Below are positions 41,698-51,352 of a stretch of DNA of 64,000 nt, one piece after another; within the stretch, counting starts at the first letter, position 1; each line of letters opens with the position of its first letter. Source of the DNA: Sphingopyxis sp. USTB-05 (GTDB lineage: Bacteria; Pseudomonadota; Alphaproteobacteria; Sphingomonadales; Sphingomonadaceae). The notes under the pieces were generated by a model. It saw only the letters and a list, made by a program, of their open reading frames with translations. It did not search any database and was not told where the DNA came from. The translations under genes were made by a program, and so were the position numbers. The stretch is taken from assembly GCF_023822045.1 (NCBI RefSeq), contig NZ_CP084712.1:372001-436000 (forward strand), in the 5' to 3' direction.

Positions 41698-44406
41698 TTG
41701 ATTTACCCCAGAGGCAAAACCGCGCCGCCGGTATCGGGGAGCGATCTGATCCGCAGGGATGCCCTGATCGATCAGCTCCTTCTTGACGTTCAGTCCAAGG
41801 ATCTGGTGCTTGCGGTCGCACCGGCGGGTTACGGCAAGACCGTGTTGCTTACCTCGCTGTATGAAGCCCTAGGGGAGGCCGCGGGCGGCGCATTCTGGTA
41901 TAACTGCGACCGCACCGACGTTGTGCCGCGCAAGCTTGCCGCGTTCTTGCTGAAGGTGAGTTCTGCCGAAGGCGGTCTGGCGGCCGATGACAGCCTCGGC
42001 CTTGAAGCCAGCGCCGCCTCGTCGGCTGGCCTGATCGCCGCTGGTCTTGATCGGCGGAAGGCCGATGTCACGGTGATCATCGAGAATTATCACCTGGCGC
42101 AGTCACCGGAAACAGACGCGCTGATCGAAGCTCTCCTGGCGACCGAATCGGTCTACCTGCACCTGGTGATCTCTTCGCGCGTCAAGCCGGGCTTTGCGAC
42201 GCGCAAGTTGATGCTTGCTGGCCGGGTCGCCGAACTGAGGGTCCGGGACCTGGCCTTTACCAAGAGCGAACTGGGCGCGCTGGCCCGCACGGTCATGCCC
42301 GATGGCAGCGGGGCCGATCTGGCTGGCGTTCTGGAACGGACTGAAGGATGGCCAGTTGCGATCCGCCTGTTCCTGCTCGCGCTGAAGGAAGGGGCCGATC
42401 CCAAGCGCCTGCTCGATGAGATTTCCTCGCGCGAAGCGGACGTCGCCGAATATCTTTCGGAAGAAGTCCTGCGCGGTCAGCCGCGCGAGGTTCAGGATTT
42501 CCTGGTGGCGACCTGTTTCCTGGAACAGTTCAACCTCGCGCTGTGTGAAGCGGTTGCGCCCCATGCCGACGCTGCACAGATGATCGAACAGGTGCAGCGC
42601 AACAACCTGTTCATCGTCAGGCTGGAAAGCGACAGCGGTTGGTTCCGCTATCATCCGATTTTCCGCCAGAACCTACTGACTCAGTTCGATCGCCTGACCC
42701 GTCAGGAACAGGCCGGGATGCGCAGCGCAGCCGGTCGCTGGTATGAAGCGAACGATCAGCTGGCCGAAGCCATCGATATGGCCCTGCTATCCGGCGATGC
42801 CGGTCGGGCGCGGTCGCTCCTTGCTAGGCTGGCACCGGAGCTAGTTTCGGTGCGCGGAGATTTGGCGACCTTCCTGCAGTTGCTGTCGCGCTTCCCCAAG
42901 GGCATGATCGAGGACGATTCGACGCTGCTCTACTGGCAGGCCTGGGCGATGTTCTTCGCCCGCCGCTATCGTCAGGCCGCAACTTTGGTTGGAAGCCTCC
43001 ACCGCAATGCGCAGATCGGGAGTGGGGGCGAGATTGATGCGGGCCTGCAGAACCAGATCGGTCTGCTCGATACCCTGTCGGCGACTTTCATGGATGACAT
43101 GGTTTCGGCTCGGCGCGCGGCCAGTGACTGGCTGAGCAGCAATCCGGCTTCCGATCCCTTTGACCGTGCGACGGTTGCCTGCAGCCTTGTCCTCTCGTCG
43201 CTCGCCTTTCTTGACATTCCCGCCGCGAGGCGCGCCTTCGATCTGGCGCAGCGGGCGATTGCCGACAGCGACAGCGCCTATGGCAACGCCTGGGTCTGCG
43301 GGATCGGGATGACGATGGATCTGGTCGTGGGCGAACCGCGCCAGGCGCTCGCCCGGCTCGAAGCGCTGGGGGCCGGCTGGTCCGAAACCCCCAAGGCACC
43401 AAGCAACATCTCGTCAACCCTGGCCCTGCTCGCCGCAGCGGCCCATTATCATTTGGGCGAAATCGACAGTGCCGAAGCGCTGGTGAATGAAAACCTCCAC
43501 ATGCTGGCCGAACATGGAGTCAGCGAAACCGCCGCATTTGGCCTTGCAGCCTGTCTGCGGGTGACCGCACAGAGGGCGGGCGCTTCGGATGCACTGACGC
43601 TGGCCCGCAAGATGGAGGCTGGCCTGGCCAAGGCCTATGCCCCGCGCCTTGCCTTTACCTTGCGGTACGAGCGGGTCCTGTTGCTGTTCCGGGCCGGTCG
43701 CAGCGAAGAGGCAATCGAAGAGGCGAGCGGCATCACCGAAGTCCAGCCACTGGGTGAACGGCGCCCCGACGAGGGCGATCCCGACCTGCCCAGCGTCAAG
43801 GAGCTTCGCCAGATTGTTTCGGCCCGGGTGGCAATCGCAGACCAGGCCTGGAACGAGGCGCTGCGCATCCTGACCGGCCTGATCAGCGCCGCGCGGCACG
43901 GGGGGCGCAACTTGCGGCTGGTTCAGGCGCTGATCCTCAAGGCCGCGGTCCACTACAACCAGGGAGACAGCGTGAAGGCCGTCCGCGCCTTTCTCGACGC
44001 CGTGTCGGTCGCGCGTGACCGGGGGCTCAAACAAATCTTCCTCGACGATGCCCAGCTTTGCCGTCCGCTGGTAGCGGCCGCCCTGGCCGGATTTGAGCAG
44101 GGCCCTGCCGGACAGATCAGGGAACTCGACTTCCTGCAGGGCCTGCAGGAACGGCTTGGACTTGAAGGCCAGTTTGCCCGGCCCGACGATGAACTGCATG
44201 CACCGCTCGAACCGCTGACTGCACGCGAAAAGCTGATGGTGGAACTGCTGCTGGCCGGCCTACGCAACCGCGAGATTGCCGGGCGGCTTTCGATGTCAGA
44301 AGCGACCGTGAAGTGGCACCTCTACAATCTCTACAGCAAGCTGGGCGTGAACAACCGCACCGCTGCGATCCATCGTGCGCGCAGCCTCGGGCTGGCGACA
44401 AACTAG
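41698..44406 (+). CDS. MalT/LAL-type LuxR-family transcriptional activator
   Basis: This 902-residue regulator has an N-terminal P-loop APAGYGKTVLL (about residues 41-51) of the STAND/MalT ATPase type. A long helical, TPR-like middle serves as sensor. The C-terminal LuxR helix-turn-helix reads LTAREKLMVELLLAGLRNRE and then EATVKWHLYNLYSKLGV. LAL regulators bind an inducer and ATP and then activate degradative operons. The TTG start at 41698 with GCAGGG upstream is the best visible. It sits among the CoA-pathway, desaturase and receptor 3 genes, and repeated CAAAAGTATGGG boxes near them are candidate targets (inference). Confidence 0.87.
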   Translation: MIYPRGKTAPPVSGSDLIRRDALIDQLLLDVQSKDLVLAVAPAGYGKTVLLTSLYEALGEAAGGAFWYNCDRTDVVPRKLAAFLLKVSSAEGGLAADDSLGLEASAASSAGLIAAGLDRRKADVTVIIENYHLAQSPETDALIEALLATESVYLHLVISSRVKPGFATRKLMLAGRVAELRVRDLAFTKSELGALARTVMPDGSGADLAGVLERTEGWPVAIRLFLLALKEGADPKRLLDEISSREADVAEYLSEEVLRGQPREVQDFLVATCFLEQFNLALCEAVAPHADAAQMIEQVQRNNLFIVRLESDSGWFRYHPIFRQNLLTQFDRLTRQEQAGMRSAAGRWYEANDQLAEAIDMALLSGDAGRARSLLARLAPELVSVRGDLATFLQLLSRFPKGMIEDDSTLLYWQAWAMFFARRYRQAATLVGSLHRNAQIGSGGEIDAGLQNQIGLLDTLSATFMDDMVSARRAASDWLSSNPASDPFDRATVACSLVLSSLAFLDIPAARRAFDLAQRAIADSDSAYGNAWVCGIGMTMDLVVGEPRQALARLEALGAGWSETPKAPSNISSTLALLAAAAHYHLGEIDSAEALVNENLHMLAEHGVSETAAFGLAACLRVTAQRAGASDALTLARKMEAGLAKAYAPRLAFTLRYERVLLLFRAGRSEEAIEEASGITEVQPLGERRPDEGDPDLPSVKELRQIVSARVAIADQAWNEALRILTGLISAARHGGRNLRLVQALILKAAVHYNQGDSVKAVRAFLDAVSVARDRGLKQIFLDDAQLCRPLVAAALAGFEQGPAGQIRELDFLQGLQERLGLEGQFARPDDELHAPLEPLTAREKLMVELLLAGLRNREIAGRLSMSEATVKWHLYNLYSKLGVNNRTAAIHRARSLGLATN

Positions 44407-44410
44407 CCTG

Positions 44411-44425
44411 AACCCATACCGGGTT
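44411..44425 (+). terminator. Short GC hairpin after the LuxR gene
   Basis: AACCC-ATACC-GGGTT, a 5-bp stem just after the stop codon, is followed by GGGG rather than T residues. It is only a weak terminator candidate. Confidence 0.25.
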
Positions 44426-44441
44426 GGGGACTCCCGACCAG

Positions 44442-44453
44442 AAGCCAAACTTT
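44442..44453 (+). promoter_or_regulatory. AAGCCAAACTTT box upstream of the NmrA-like gene
   Basis: It is identical over 12 bases to 40635-40646 before the desaturase. It ends 65 bases before the ATG at 44519, similar to the 63 bases from the first copy to the in-frame ATG at 40710. It may be a second form of the LuxR regulator box. Confidence 0.35.
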
Positions 44454-44518
44454 CGGTTGGGACCCGATCGCCACGAAAGCGTCACAGCTACATCCAGAAC
44501 AGGATGTGCGAGGCCACA

Positions 44519-45493
44519 ATGGCAGCAGGGAGAGGCAGTGACACGAAGCCGCCGCTGGAGCGGATCGCGGTCTTTGGCGCGAACGGGCATATTGGCCGCC
44601 CCCTGGCTGAATGGGTCACGGCCAATTCCGCAACAACCGGTCTAAGGCTCGTCATCCGTAGCGAAGACCACCGCGAGGCCTTGGCAACTGCCTTCCCGCA
44701 CGCCGAAATCTGCATGGCCAATTATTATGATCTCGGCTCGCTCGAGTCTGCCCTATTCGGTGTTCAGGGCGCTTTCATCGTGACGCCGGATTTTCTCGAC
44801 GAACAGCGCGCCATGACGAATTTCGTCTATGCGGCGCGGACCAACCCGGGTTTGCGCCATGTCGTGCGACTGATCGCTGACCCGCCTGGCATGACTGCAG
44901 AAAGGGTGCCGGATAGTCTGAAGGCGTTCGGCGGCGGAACCGCCGTACAGCATCTGCGGGCCAAGGCGATCCTGGAACAGAGCGGCTTGCCGTTCACCTA
45001 CATCAACATCGCCGCCTACTTCATGCAGAACTTCCTGACCCCGTTCTTCAATGGGCCGATCAGGGCTGAACGGATCCTTTCGGTGCCGCGCAACCGGCGC
45101 ATGGGGTTCATCGACACGCATGACATCGGGGCTTGCGCCGCCGCGATCCTTCTGTCCGGCAACCAGCGCCACATCGGCCAGACCTACCATCTCGATAACG
45201 GCCACGACGTCATGTGGTTCGATGAAGTTGCGGTGCTAATGTCGGACGTCTTCGGCCAGACCATCACCTACGACGGGACCGACGAGACCTTCCTGCGCAT
45301 CTGCGGAGAGGGCGTGAAGGCTTATATCGGCCGCCCGGACGCGGACCAATATTACATCAACTACTTCCAGTTCGAACAGGACAACGAGACGGTCTGGCGC
45401 AAGTCGGACATCGTCGAGTTCCTCACCGGAAGGCCCGCCAAGACGCTCCGGCAATGGCTGTCGGAAAACAAACAAAACATTCTCGGCCAATAA
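44519..45493 (+). CDS. NmrA-like NAD(P)-binding protein (atypical SDR)
   Basis: This protein of about 324 residues has the Rossmann motif IAVFGANGHIGRPLAEWV at the N-terminus and the NmrA-type LRAKAILEQSGLPFTYINI segment. A GFIDTHDIGACAAAILLSG stretch follows, and no Tyr-Lys catalytic pair is obvious. Members are redox sensors or reductases acting on small molecules. The ATG at 44519 is preferred, with 44504 an alternative. It directly precedes receptor 3, 15 bases apart, and is probably cotranscribed with it. Confidence 0.8.
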   Translation: MAAGRGSDTKPPLERIAVFGANGHIGRPLAEWVTANSATTGLRLVIRSEDHREALATAFPHAEICMANYYDLGSLESALFGVQGAFIVTPDFLDEQRAMTNFVYAARTNPGLRHVVRLIADPPGMTAERVPDSLKAFGGGTAVQHLRAKAILEQSGLPFTYINIAAYFMQNFLTPFFNGPIRAERILSVPRNRRMGFIDTHDIGACAAAILLSGNQRHIGQTYHLDNGHDVMWFDEVAVLMSDVFGQTITYDGTDETFLRICGEGVKAYIGRPDADQYYINYFQFEQDNETVWRKSDIVEFLTGRPAKTLRQWLSENKQNILGQ

Positions 45494-45508
45494 ATGAGGG
45501 AGACCTAC

Positions 45509-47773
45509 ATGCGCCGTTTCAAAACCCGCCTGACATTGTGCGCAGGCGTCGCAGCCATTCTGGCAACGCCAGCCTATGCGCAAGACGCGGAGACGGGCGA
45601 AGAGGAAGCAGGAATCGGCGACATCGTGGTCACCGCCCAGCGTCGCGCCGAACGGGCGCAGGCCACACCGCTCGCCATCACGGCCATTGGCGGCGATGAC
45701 CTGCAAACAAAGGGCGTGTTCGAGACCGCCGATCTCAGCGCGGTCGTCCCCAATATGCAAATCATTTCGCCATACGGGCGCGCCCAGCCGAACATCTCGC
45801 TACGCGGCATTTCGGTCGCGAACGAGTATAACGCCAACCAGGCATCGCCCATCGGGGTTTACATCGATGACGCCTATATGGCCTCACGCACCAGCCACGG
45901 CATGCAGCTCTATGATCTGGAGCGAGTCGAGGTGCTGCGCGGCCCCCAAGGCACGCTCTATGGGCGCAACACCACGGGCGGTGCGGTGAACTTCATCACC
46001 ATGCGGCCACAACTCGATGGCACGTCGGGCTTCGTCGAGCTGGGCTATGGCAAGTTCAACCGTGTCGAAGCCTCCGGTGCGCTCGATGCGACGCTCGTGC
46101 CTGACAAAGTCGGCATTCGCATTGCCGGCAATTACATCAAGTCGGACGGGATGGTGGATAATCTCTTCCCCGGCGGAAAGGATCTGCAATCCGAAAACAG
46201 CCTTGGCGTGCGCGTCAGCCTGCTGGCCAAGCCGAGCGAGGATTTCACGATCTTTGCCAAATTCTACCATGGCAAGGACAAGCCCCGGCAGGTGGGCAAC
46301 CATTTCATCGGTGCAACGCCGACGGGTGTCAGCCCGCTGACCGGCTATGGGCGCGGAACACTCGGCTTCTATCAGGTGCAAGCCAATGATCCCGGCGTGT
46401 TCGAGTTCGATGGCACCGGCGGTTTGCTCAATCTGAGCTACAATACAGGCGACTGGACGCTGACGAGCATCACCTCCTACGACAGCGGGGGCCGCAAGCT
46501 GAAGCATGATGCCGACAATGCGCCGATGGACATCCTGCAGATCTATTGGAACGACAAGTTCAAGCAGTTCAATCAGGAAGTGCGGGTCAATTATGACGCG
46601 GACGGGGTCAAGGCGATCCTCGGCGGCTATTATGGCCATGACCGGGTGGACGTGTACAACCAGTTCCAGTTCCTGTTCTTCCTGCGGGGCATCGTGCCGT
46701 TCGCCCTGCCATTCCCGGCTGCGACGAGTGGCTTCGGGGTCGACAGCCGCTATCGGCAGACGCGCGAATCCAAGGCGATTTTCGGCCAGATCGAGTATGA
46801 GCTGACCGACAAGCTGACGGCATCGCTGGGGCTTCGTTACACTTGGGACAGCCTCAAATATTCGCGCGGCAATGCCAACATTCTCGACTATAACCTGACG
46901 CCGGTGTTCAACACCATCCCCGCGCCCGGCCCCTTCAATCCGGCGGTGTCGCTCAATCGATCGGATGATTTCAAGGCGCTCTCAGGCAAGTTCGGGCTGG
47001 ATTACAAGGTGTCGGACGACGTGCTGCTCTATGCCAGCTATTCGCGGGGCTATCGCGCTGGTGCGATCAATGGCGGCGGTTATCTCTCACCCGCGCAGAT
47101 TGATTTCGTCGCACCCGAGAAGGTCAACGCATACGAAGTTGGCCTCAAATCCGATCTGCTCGATCGCAGGCTGCGGTTGAACCTGGCCGGCTTCTATTAT
47201 GACTATAAGAACCAGCAGTTGCAGGAAGTGATCGGCGCGGTCGCGCTGCTCCGGAGCGCGCCGAAGGCCAAGATTCTCGGCTTCGAAGCGGAGATGACTG
47301 CGCTTCTTTCCGACAGTTTCAAGATCAACTCGACGCTGGGCATTCTGAGCACCAAATACAAGGGCCTGACGCTCTCTGGCATCAACCTTGAGGGCAACCG
47401 CCTGCCCTTCGCACCCAAACTGACCTGGAGCGGCGGCGCTGACTGGACAGTCGCCAATCTGGATGCCGGCAAGGTCGTGCTCAACGGCAATTTCAGCTAT
47501 GCCAGCCAGCAATGGTTCTCGCCGTTCAACGAAAAGCCCTCGTTCGTCGGCGACCCCATCACCAACATACGGCAGCAGCAAAAGGGCTATTGGCTCGTCA
47601 ATGGCCAGCTTCGGTTGGATGGTGAGAAGTTCTATGGATCGCTCTGGGCGAAGAACATCTTCAACAAGGGCTACCATGTCTATGGGCTCGATCTGCGTGC
47701 GGCCTTTGCCTACGACTATCTGGCCCTTGGCAGCCCGCGGACCTTCGGGGCCACGGTTGGCGTGAAGTTCTGA
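45509..47773 (+). CDS. TonB-dependent outer-membrane receptor 3
   Basis: This protein of about 754 residues has a signal peptide ending TPAYAQ, a TonB box GDIVVTAQRRAERAQATPLA and a plug with VEVLRGPQGTLYGRNTTGGA and ISLRGISVANEY. The barrel ends in a terminal Phe (TVGVKF). The ATG at 45509 follows GAGGGAG at 45497-45502; an ATG at 45494 is less well placed. A GC hairpin with a T-run follows the gene. Ligand unknown; the neighbourhood suggests an apolar substrate for the LuxR-controlled pathway. Confidence 0.92.
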   Translation: MRRFKTRLTLCAGVAAILATPAYAQDAETGEEEAGIGDIVVTAQRRAERAQATPLAITAIGGDDLQTKGVFETADLSAVVPNMQIISPYGRAQPNISLRGISVANEYNANQASPIGVYIDDAYMASRTSHGMQLYDLERVEVLRGPQGTLYGRNTTGGAVNFITMRPQLDGTSGFVELGYGKFNRVEASGALDATLVPDKVGIRIAGNYIKSDGMVDNLFPGGKDLQSENSLGVRVSLLAKPSEDFTIFAKFYHGKDKPRQVGNHFIGATPTGVSPLTGYGRGTLGFYQVQANDPGVFEFDGTGGLLNLSYNTGDWTLTSITSYDSGGRKLKHDADNAPMDILQIYWNDKFKQFNQEVRVNYDADGVKAILGGYYGHDRVDVYNQFQFLFFLRGIVPFALPFPAATSGFGVDSRYRQTRESKAIFGQIEYELTDKLTASLGLRYTWDSLKYSRGNANILDYNLTPVFNTIPAPGPFNPAVSLNRSDDFKALSGKFGLDYKVSDDVLLYASYSRGYRAGAINGGGYLSPAQIDFVAPEKVNAYEVGLKSDLLDRRLRLNLAGFYYDYKNQQLQEVIGAVALLRSAPKAKILGFEAEMTALLSDSFKINSTLGILSTKYKGLTLSGINLEGNRLPFAPKLTWSGGADWTVANLDAGKVVLNGNFSYASQQWFSPFNEKPSFVGDPITNIRQQQKGYWLVNGQLRLDGEKFYGSLWAKNIFNKGYHVYGLDLRAAFAYDYLALGSPRTFGATVGVKF

Positions 47774-47813
47774 TGATTGGAATGCCGTCCCTAGCGGATG
47801 GCACCTGAAGATG

Positions 47814-47865
47814 CGGCCGGCTGGTCGGGTGCCTGTCACCTGATCGCCGGCCGTTCCTGTTTTTG
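47814..47865 (+). terminator. Probable intrinsic terminator after receptor 3
   Basis: CGGCCGGC (47814-47821) pairs with GCCGGCCG (47846-47853) and is followed by TTCCTGTTTTT. It lies in the 108-base gap before the molybdopterin oxidoreductase. Confidence 0.55.
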
Positions 47866-47881
47866 CTTGGGAGACGGAACC

Positions 47882-50108
47882 TTGGCCAACCAGACAATCA
47901 CAAGACTGTGCCCCTTTTGCGAGGCCTGTTGCGGCCTGGTCGTCGAAGTCGATCCCGCCAGCCGCCAGGTCATGTCGATCAAGGGCGATAAGGACAATCC
48001 GTTCAGCCAGGGCTTCCTCTGCCCCAAATCGCAGGGGCTGCGCTTTCTTGAAGAGGACCCTGACCGGTTGCGCAAACCACTGGTGCAGCGGGGCAGGGAC
48101 TTTGTCGAAACCGACCTCGACAGCGCACTTGATGAAGCGGCCACCGCCATCCGGGCCATCCGTGAGAAGCACGGCAACGACGCGCTTGGGCTCTATATCG
48201 GCAATCCGGTCGCCCATAACCTGGGGCTGGTGATCTACGGCGGCATCTTTGCCCTGACCCTTCCCAGCAGGAACATGGGCACCGCCGGATCGATCGATCA
48301 CATCGCCAAGGTCGTTTCCTCGACCGAACTGTTCGGGTCCGAGGCGCTGATCCCGGTTCCGGATATCGATCGGACTGATTTTCTCCTCGTCATCGGGGCC
48401 AACCCGATGGTGTCCAATGGCAGCCTCGTGACTGCACCCGGCTGGCCGCGGCGGCTCGAGGCCCTCAAGGCACGTGGCGGCAAGTTGGTGGTCATCGACC
48501 CGCGCCGGTCGGAAACCGCCGAAGTGGCTGACCAGCACCTTGCGATCCGGCCAGGAACCGACGTGTTCCTTCTCCTTGCTCTCGTTCGCGTGCTTTTTGC
48601 CGAAGGGCTGGTCACCATTGGGGCGCTGGGGGACATCACGGATGGCCTGGCCGAACTGGCAAGCCTGGTGGAACCATTCTCGCCCGAAGCGGTGGCTGGC
48701 AAGACCGGCGTGGAGGCGCAGGCGATCCGGCAACTGGCCCGCGATCTGGCCGGTGCAAAGTCGGCCGCTGCCTATGGCCGGATCGGCACGACCGCCCAGA
48801 AATTCGGTACGCTGACGTCCTGGCTGATCGATGTCGTCAACATCCTGACCGGCAATCTCGACTGCGCAGGCGGGGCCATGTTCCCGCTGCCGGTCACCCC
48901 GGCGCTGATCTATAACCAGACCTATGCCGATGGCACCGCGCCCAACAACCGCTGGCGCTCGCGGGTCAAGGGGCTGCCCGAAGTGTCGGGTTTCACCCCG
49001 GTGGCAACCCTCCCGGACGAGATCCTGACCCCCGGCGAGGGGCAGGTGCGCGCGATGCTGACGCTGTGCGGCAACCCGGTCCGCTCCAGCCCCAATTCGG
49101 CCCGCTATGCCGAGGCTCTGGCAAGCCTCGAATTCATGGCGAGCATCGACATCTACCTCAATGAGACTACCCGCTTTGCCAATGTCATCCTGCCGCCATC
49201 CGGGCATCTCGAGCAGGTTCACTATCCGCCGTTCAGCCCGCCTTACATGGTGCGGTCCTATGCCAAGTGGGACGAGGCAGCGTTCCCCGGTGAGTCGCCC
49301 GGGGATGGTGACATCCTGCTGAAACTCAACGCCAGCATCCTCGGCATCGATCCGACGGCGCTTGAAGAACAGGCATTGCAGGGAATGATCGCGCAAGACG
49401 CTGGCGGCAGACAGCGAGTTGGCCGAGCGGACCAGCGCTGCGGCATGTTTCGAGGCAGTTGCTGTCCACGATGGCCCGGCACGGTTCATCGACCTCCTGA
49501 TCCGCTGCGGTCCCTTCGGCGACCGCTTTGGCGCGCGGGCCGATGGCCTGACGCTGTCCCGCCTGCAGGAAATGCCGCACGGCATCGATCTGGGGCCGAT
49601 GGTTCCCCGGCTTCGCGAGGCGATTGCCACGCCCGAGCGCCGAATCCGGCTGGTGCCGGAACTGATGAAGCAGGGACTGGCTGCGTTGCAAGACGAGTTG
49701 AAACAGGAGGCCAGCCCCTCGACCCTGCTGCTCATCGGTCGGCGCCATTTGCGCTCGAACAACAGCTGGATGCACAATGTTGCGGCGCTGGCGAAAGGGC
49801 CGGATCGCAGCTTCCTGGAAATACACCCGGACGATGCCCGCGACCGGCAGATTGCCGATGGAGCCACCGTTCGCGTTACTTCGCGCAAGGGCGCAATCCA
49901 TGTGACGGCCCGGATTACCGACAGCGTCAAGTCGGGGGTGATCACGCTCCCGCATGGGCATGACCATGGCGACAAGGGCACCCGAATGGCGGTTGCAGCG
50001 CGGATGGCCGGCGCAAACTTTAACGCGCTGACCGATGCGGACGAATGGGACAGCCTGTCAGGCATTGCCGTGCTCAATGGAATTCCCGTTGAGATAGTGC
50101 CTCAGTGA
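47882..50108 (+). pseudogene. Molybdopterin oxidoreductase with one frameshift
   Basis: The first frame encodes an N-terminal [4Fe-4S] site (TRLCPFCEACCGLVVEVD, later FLCPKSQGLRF). The cofactor-binding core includes VIGANPMVSNGS, LVVIDPRRSETAE and LTLCGNPVRSSP, as in BisC/formate-dehydrogenase-like enzymes. Near 49395-49402 the reading shifts by one base: the first frame turns into low-complexity Arg/Pro/Gly text, and the C-terminal dinucleotide-cofactor domain (LLLIGRRHLRSNNSW, VITLPHGHDHGDKG) continues in the next frame to 50108. No Mo-ligand Cys of the CHSP type is visible, so it is not a formate dehydrogenase. The start is uncertain (TTG at 47882 with GGGAG). This is either a real frameshift or a sequencing error. 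Confidence 0.8.
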
Positions 50109-50117
50109 GCCAGATAG

Positions 50118-50147
50118 TTCCCCTCCGCTTTGGGTAGAGGAGGGGAA
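50118..50147. terminator. Bidirectional terminator between convergent genes
   Basis: TTCCCCTCC (50118-50126) is the exact inverse of GGAGGGGAA (50139-50147). It lies in the 50-base gap between the converging oxidoreductase and thiolase genes. Confidence 0.65.
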
Positions 50148-50158
50148 GCATCGATCCG

Positions 50159-51325
50159 TCAGAGCGCCTCGACGATGGTCACATTGGCGACGCCTCCCGC
50201 CTCGCACATGGTCTGCAAGCCCCAGCGCTTGCCTCTGGCTCGAAGCGCGTTGATCAGAGTCGCCATCAGCTTGGTTCCAGAAGCGCCCAGCGGGTGACCA
50301 AGTGCGATGGCGCCGCCGTTGACGTTGAGTTTCTCGGGATCGCCGCCGATTTCCTTGAGCCAGGTCAGCGGGACCTGAGCAAACGCCTCGTTCACCTCGT
50401 AAAGATCGATGTCCCCGATCGACATGCCGGCGCGCTGCAAGGCCCTGCGGGTGGCCGTGACCGGCTCTTCCAGCATGATGACAGGATCACCGGCGGTTAC
50501 CGTCATATTGTGGATTCGGGCTATCGGGGTAAGGTTGAACTGCTTGAGCGCGCGCTCGCTCACGACCAGGGCGCCGCTCGCCCCATCGCAAACCTGGCTG
50601 GCATTGGCGGCGGAAACGACACCTCCTTCGCGCAGGAGTTTTACCGATGCGATGCCTTCCAGAGTTGCATCGAACCGGACGCCTTCGTCGATCCTATGCA
50701 ATTCCCCGCCGATATCTATGGGAACGATTTCGGTGTCGAACGCGCCTGCCTGGATTGCTGCTGCTGCCTTACGGTGGCTGTCCAGGGCAAATCGGTCGAG
50801 CGCCTCGCGGCCGAAGCCGTGCTTCTGCGCGAGCAATTCGGCCCCTTCGAACTGGCTGAACTGGGTTGTCCGGTGATAGCGCTCCTTGCCCCGCGGGCTT
50901 AGCGGTCCTGTACCGATTCCCTCTTTTTCATGCAGGGTATAGTTCGAGAACATCGGCACCCGGGTCATGCTCTCGACGCCCGCGGCAATTACCACACCCT
51001 GGGTCCCCGACATCACGGCCTGAGCCGCGAATTGGAGCGACTGCTGCGATGATCCGCATTGACGGTCGACAGCGACTCCAGGAGTCGTCGAAGGCAGCCG
51101 CGATGCCAGGATTGCATTGCGCGCAAAAGCGAAACACTGCTCGCCAGCCTGCATGACACAGCCGAGAATGACGTCTTCGATTGCCTCGGGATCAAGCGAG
51201 GCATTGCGATCGAGCAGAGCATCGAACGTTTCAGCAGCAAGGTCTGCGGGGTGCCAATCGGCAAGTTTCCCATTGCGCTTGCCGCCCGCAGTACGGACAG
51301 CGTCCACGATGTAGGCTTCGGCCAT
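50159..51325 (-). CDS. Thiolase-family acetyl-CoA C-acyltransferase
   Basis: This 388-residue thiolase has the nucleophile Cys in VAVDRQCGSSQQSLQ near residue 90, NEAFAQVPLTW, the GHPLGASGTK His region and the second Cys in TMCEAGGVANV. It cleaves 3-ketoacyl-CoA in the last step of beta-oxidation. It is convergent with the oxidoreductase and followed upstream by the SDR and acyl-CoA dehydrogenase on the same strand, forming a beta-oxidation unit. Confidence 0.92.
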   Translation of the reverse strand: MAEAYIVDAVRTAGGKRNGKLADWHPADLAAETFDALLDRNASLDPEAIEDVILGCVMQAGEQCFAFARNAILASRLPSTTPGVAVDRQCGSSQQSLQFAAQAVMSGTQGVVIAAGVESMTRVPMFSNYTLHEKEGIGTGPLSPRGKERYHRTTQFSQFEGAELLAQKHGFGREALDRFALDSHRKAAAAIQAGAFDTEIVPIDIGGELHRIDEGVRFDATLEGIASVKLLREGGVVSAANASQVCDGASGALVVSERALKQFNLTPIARIHNMTVTAGDPVIMLEEPVTATRRALQRAGMSIGDIDLYEVNEAFAQVPLTWLKEIGGDPEKLNVNGGAIALGHPLGASGTKLMATLINALRARGKRWGLQTMCEAGGVANVTIVEAL

Positions 51326-51352
51326 GCAAATTCTCCAGTTCGGATTGGGGGG

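Noticed and set aside
47087..50077. A 996-residue open frame on the minus strand
   Set aside because: It runs antisense to the end of receptor 3 and to the molybdopterin oxidoreductase, both of which have clear family motifs. The antisense protein shows none and spans an obvious intergenic terminator.
47882..50108. Programmed frameshifting in the molybdopterin oxidoreductase
   Set aside because: No slippery heptamer or downstream pseudoknot is evident near 49395-49402. A mutation or sequencing error is simpler.
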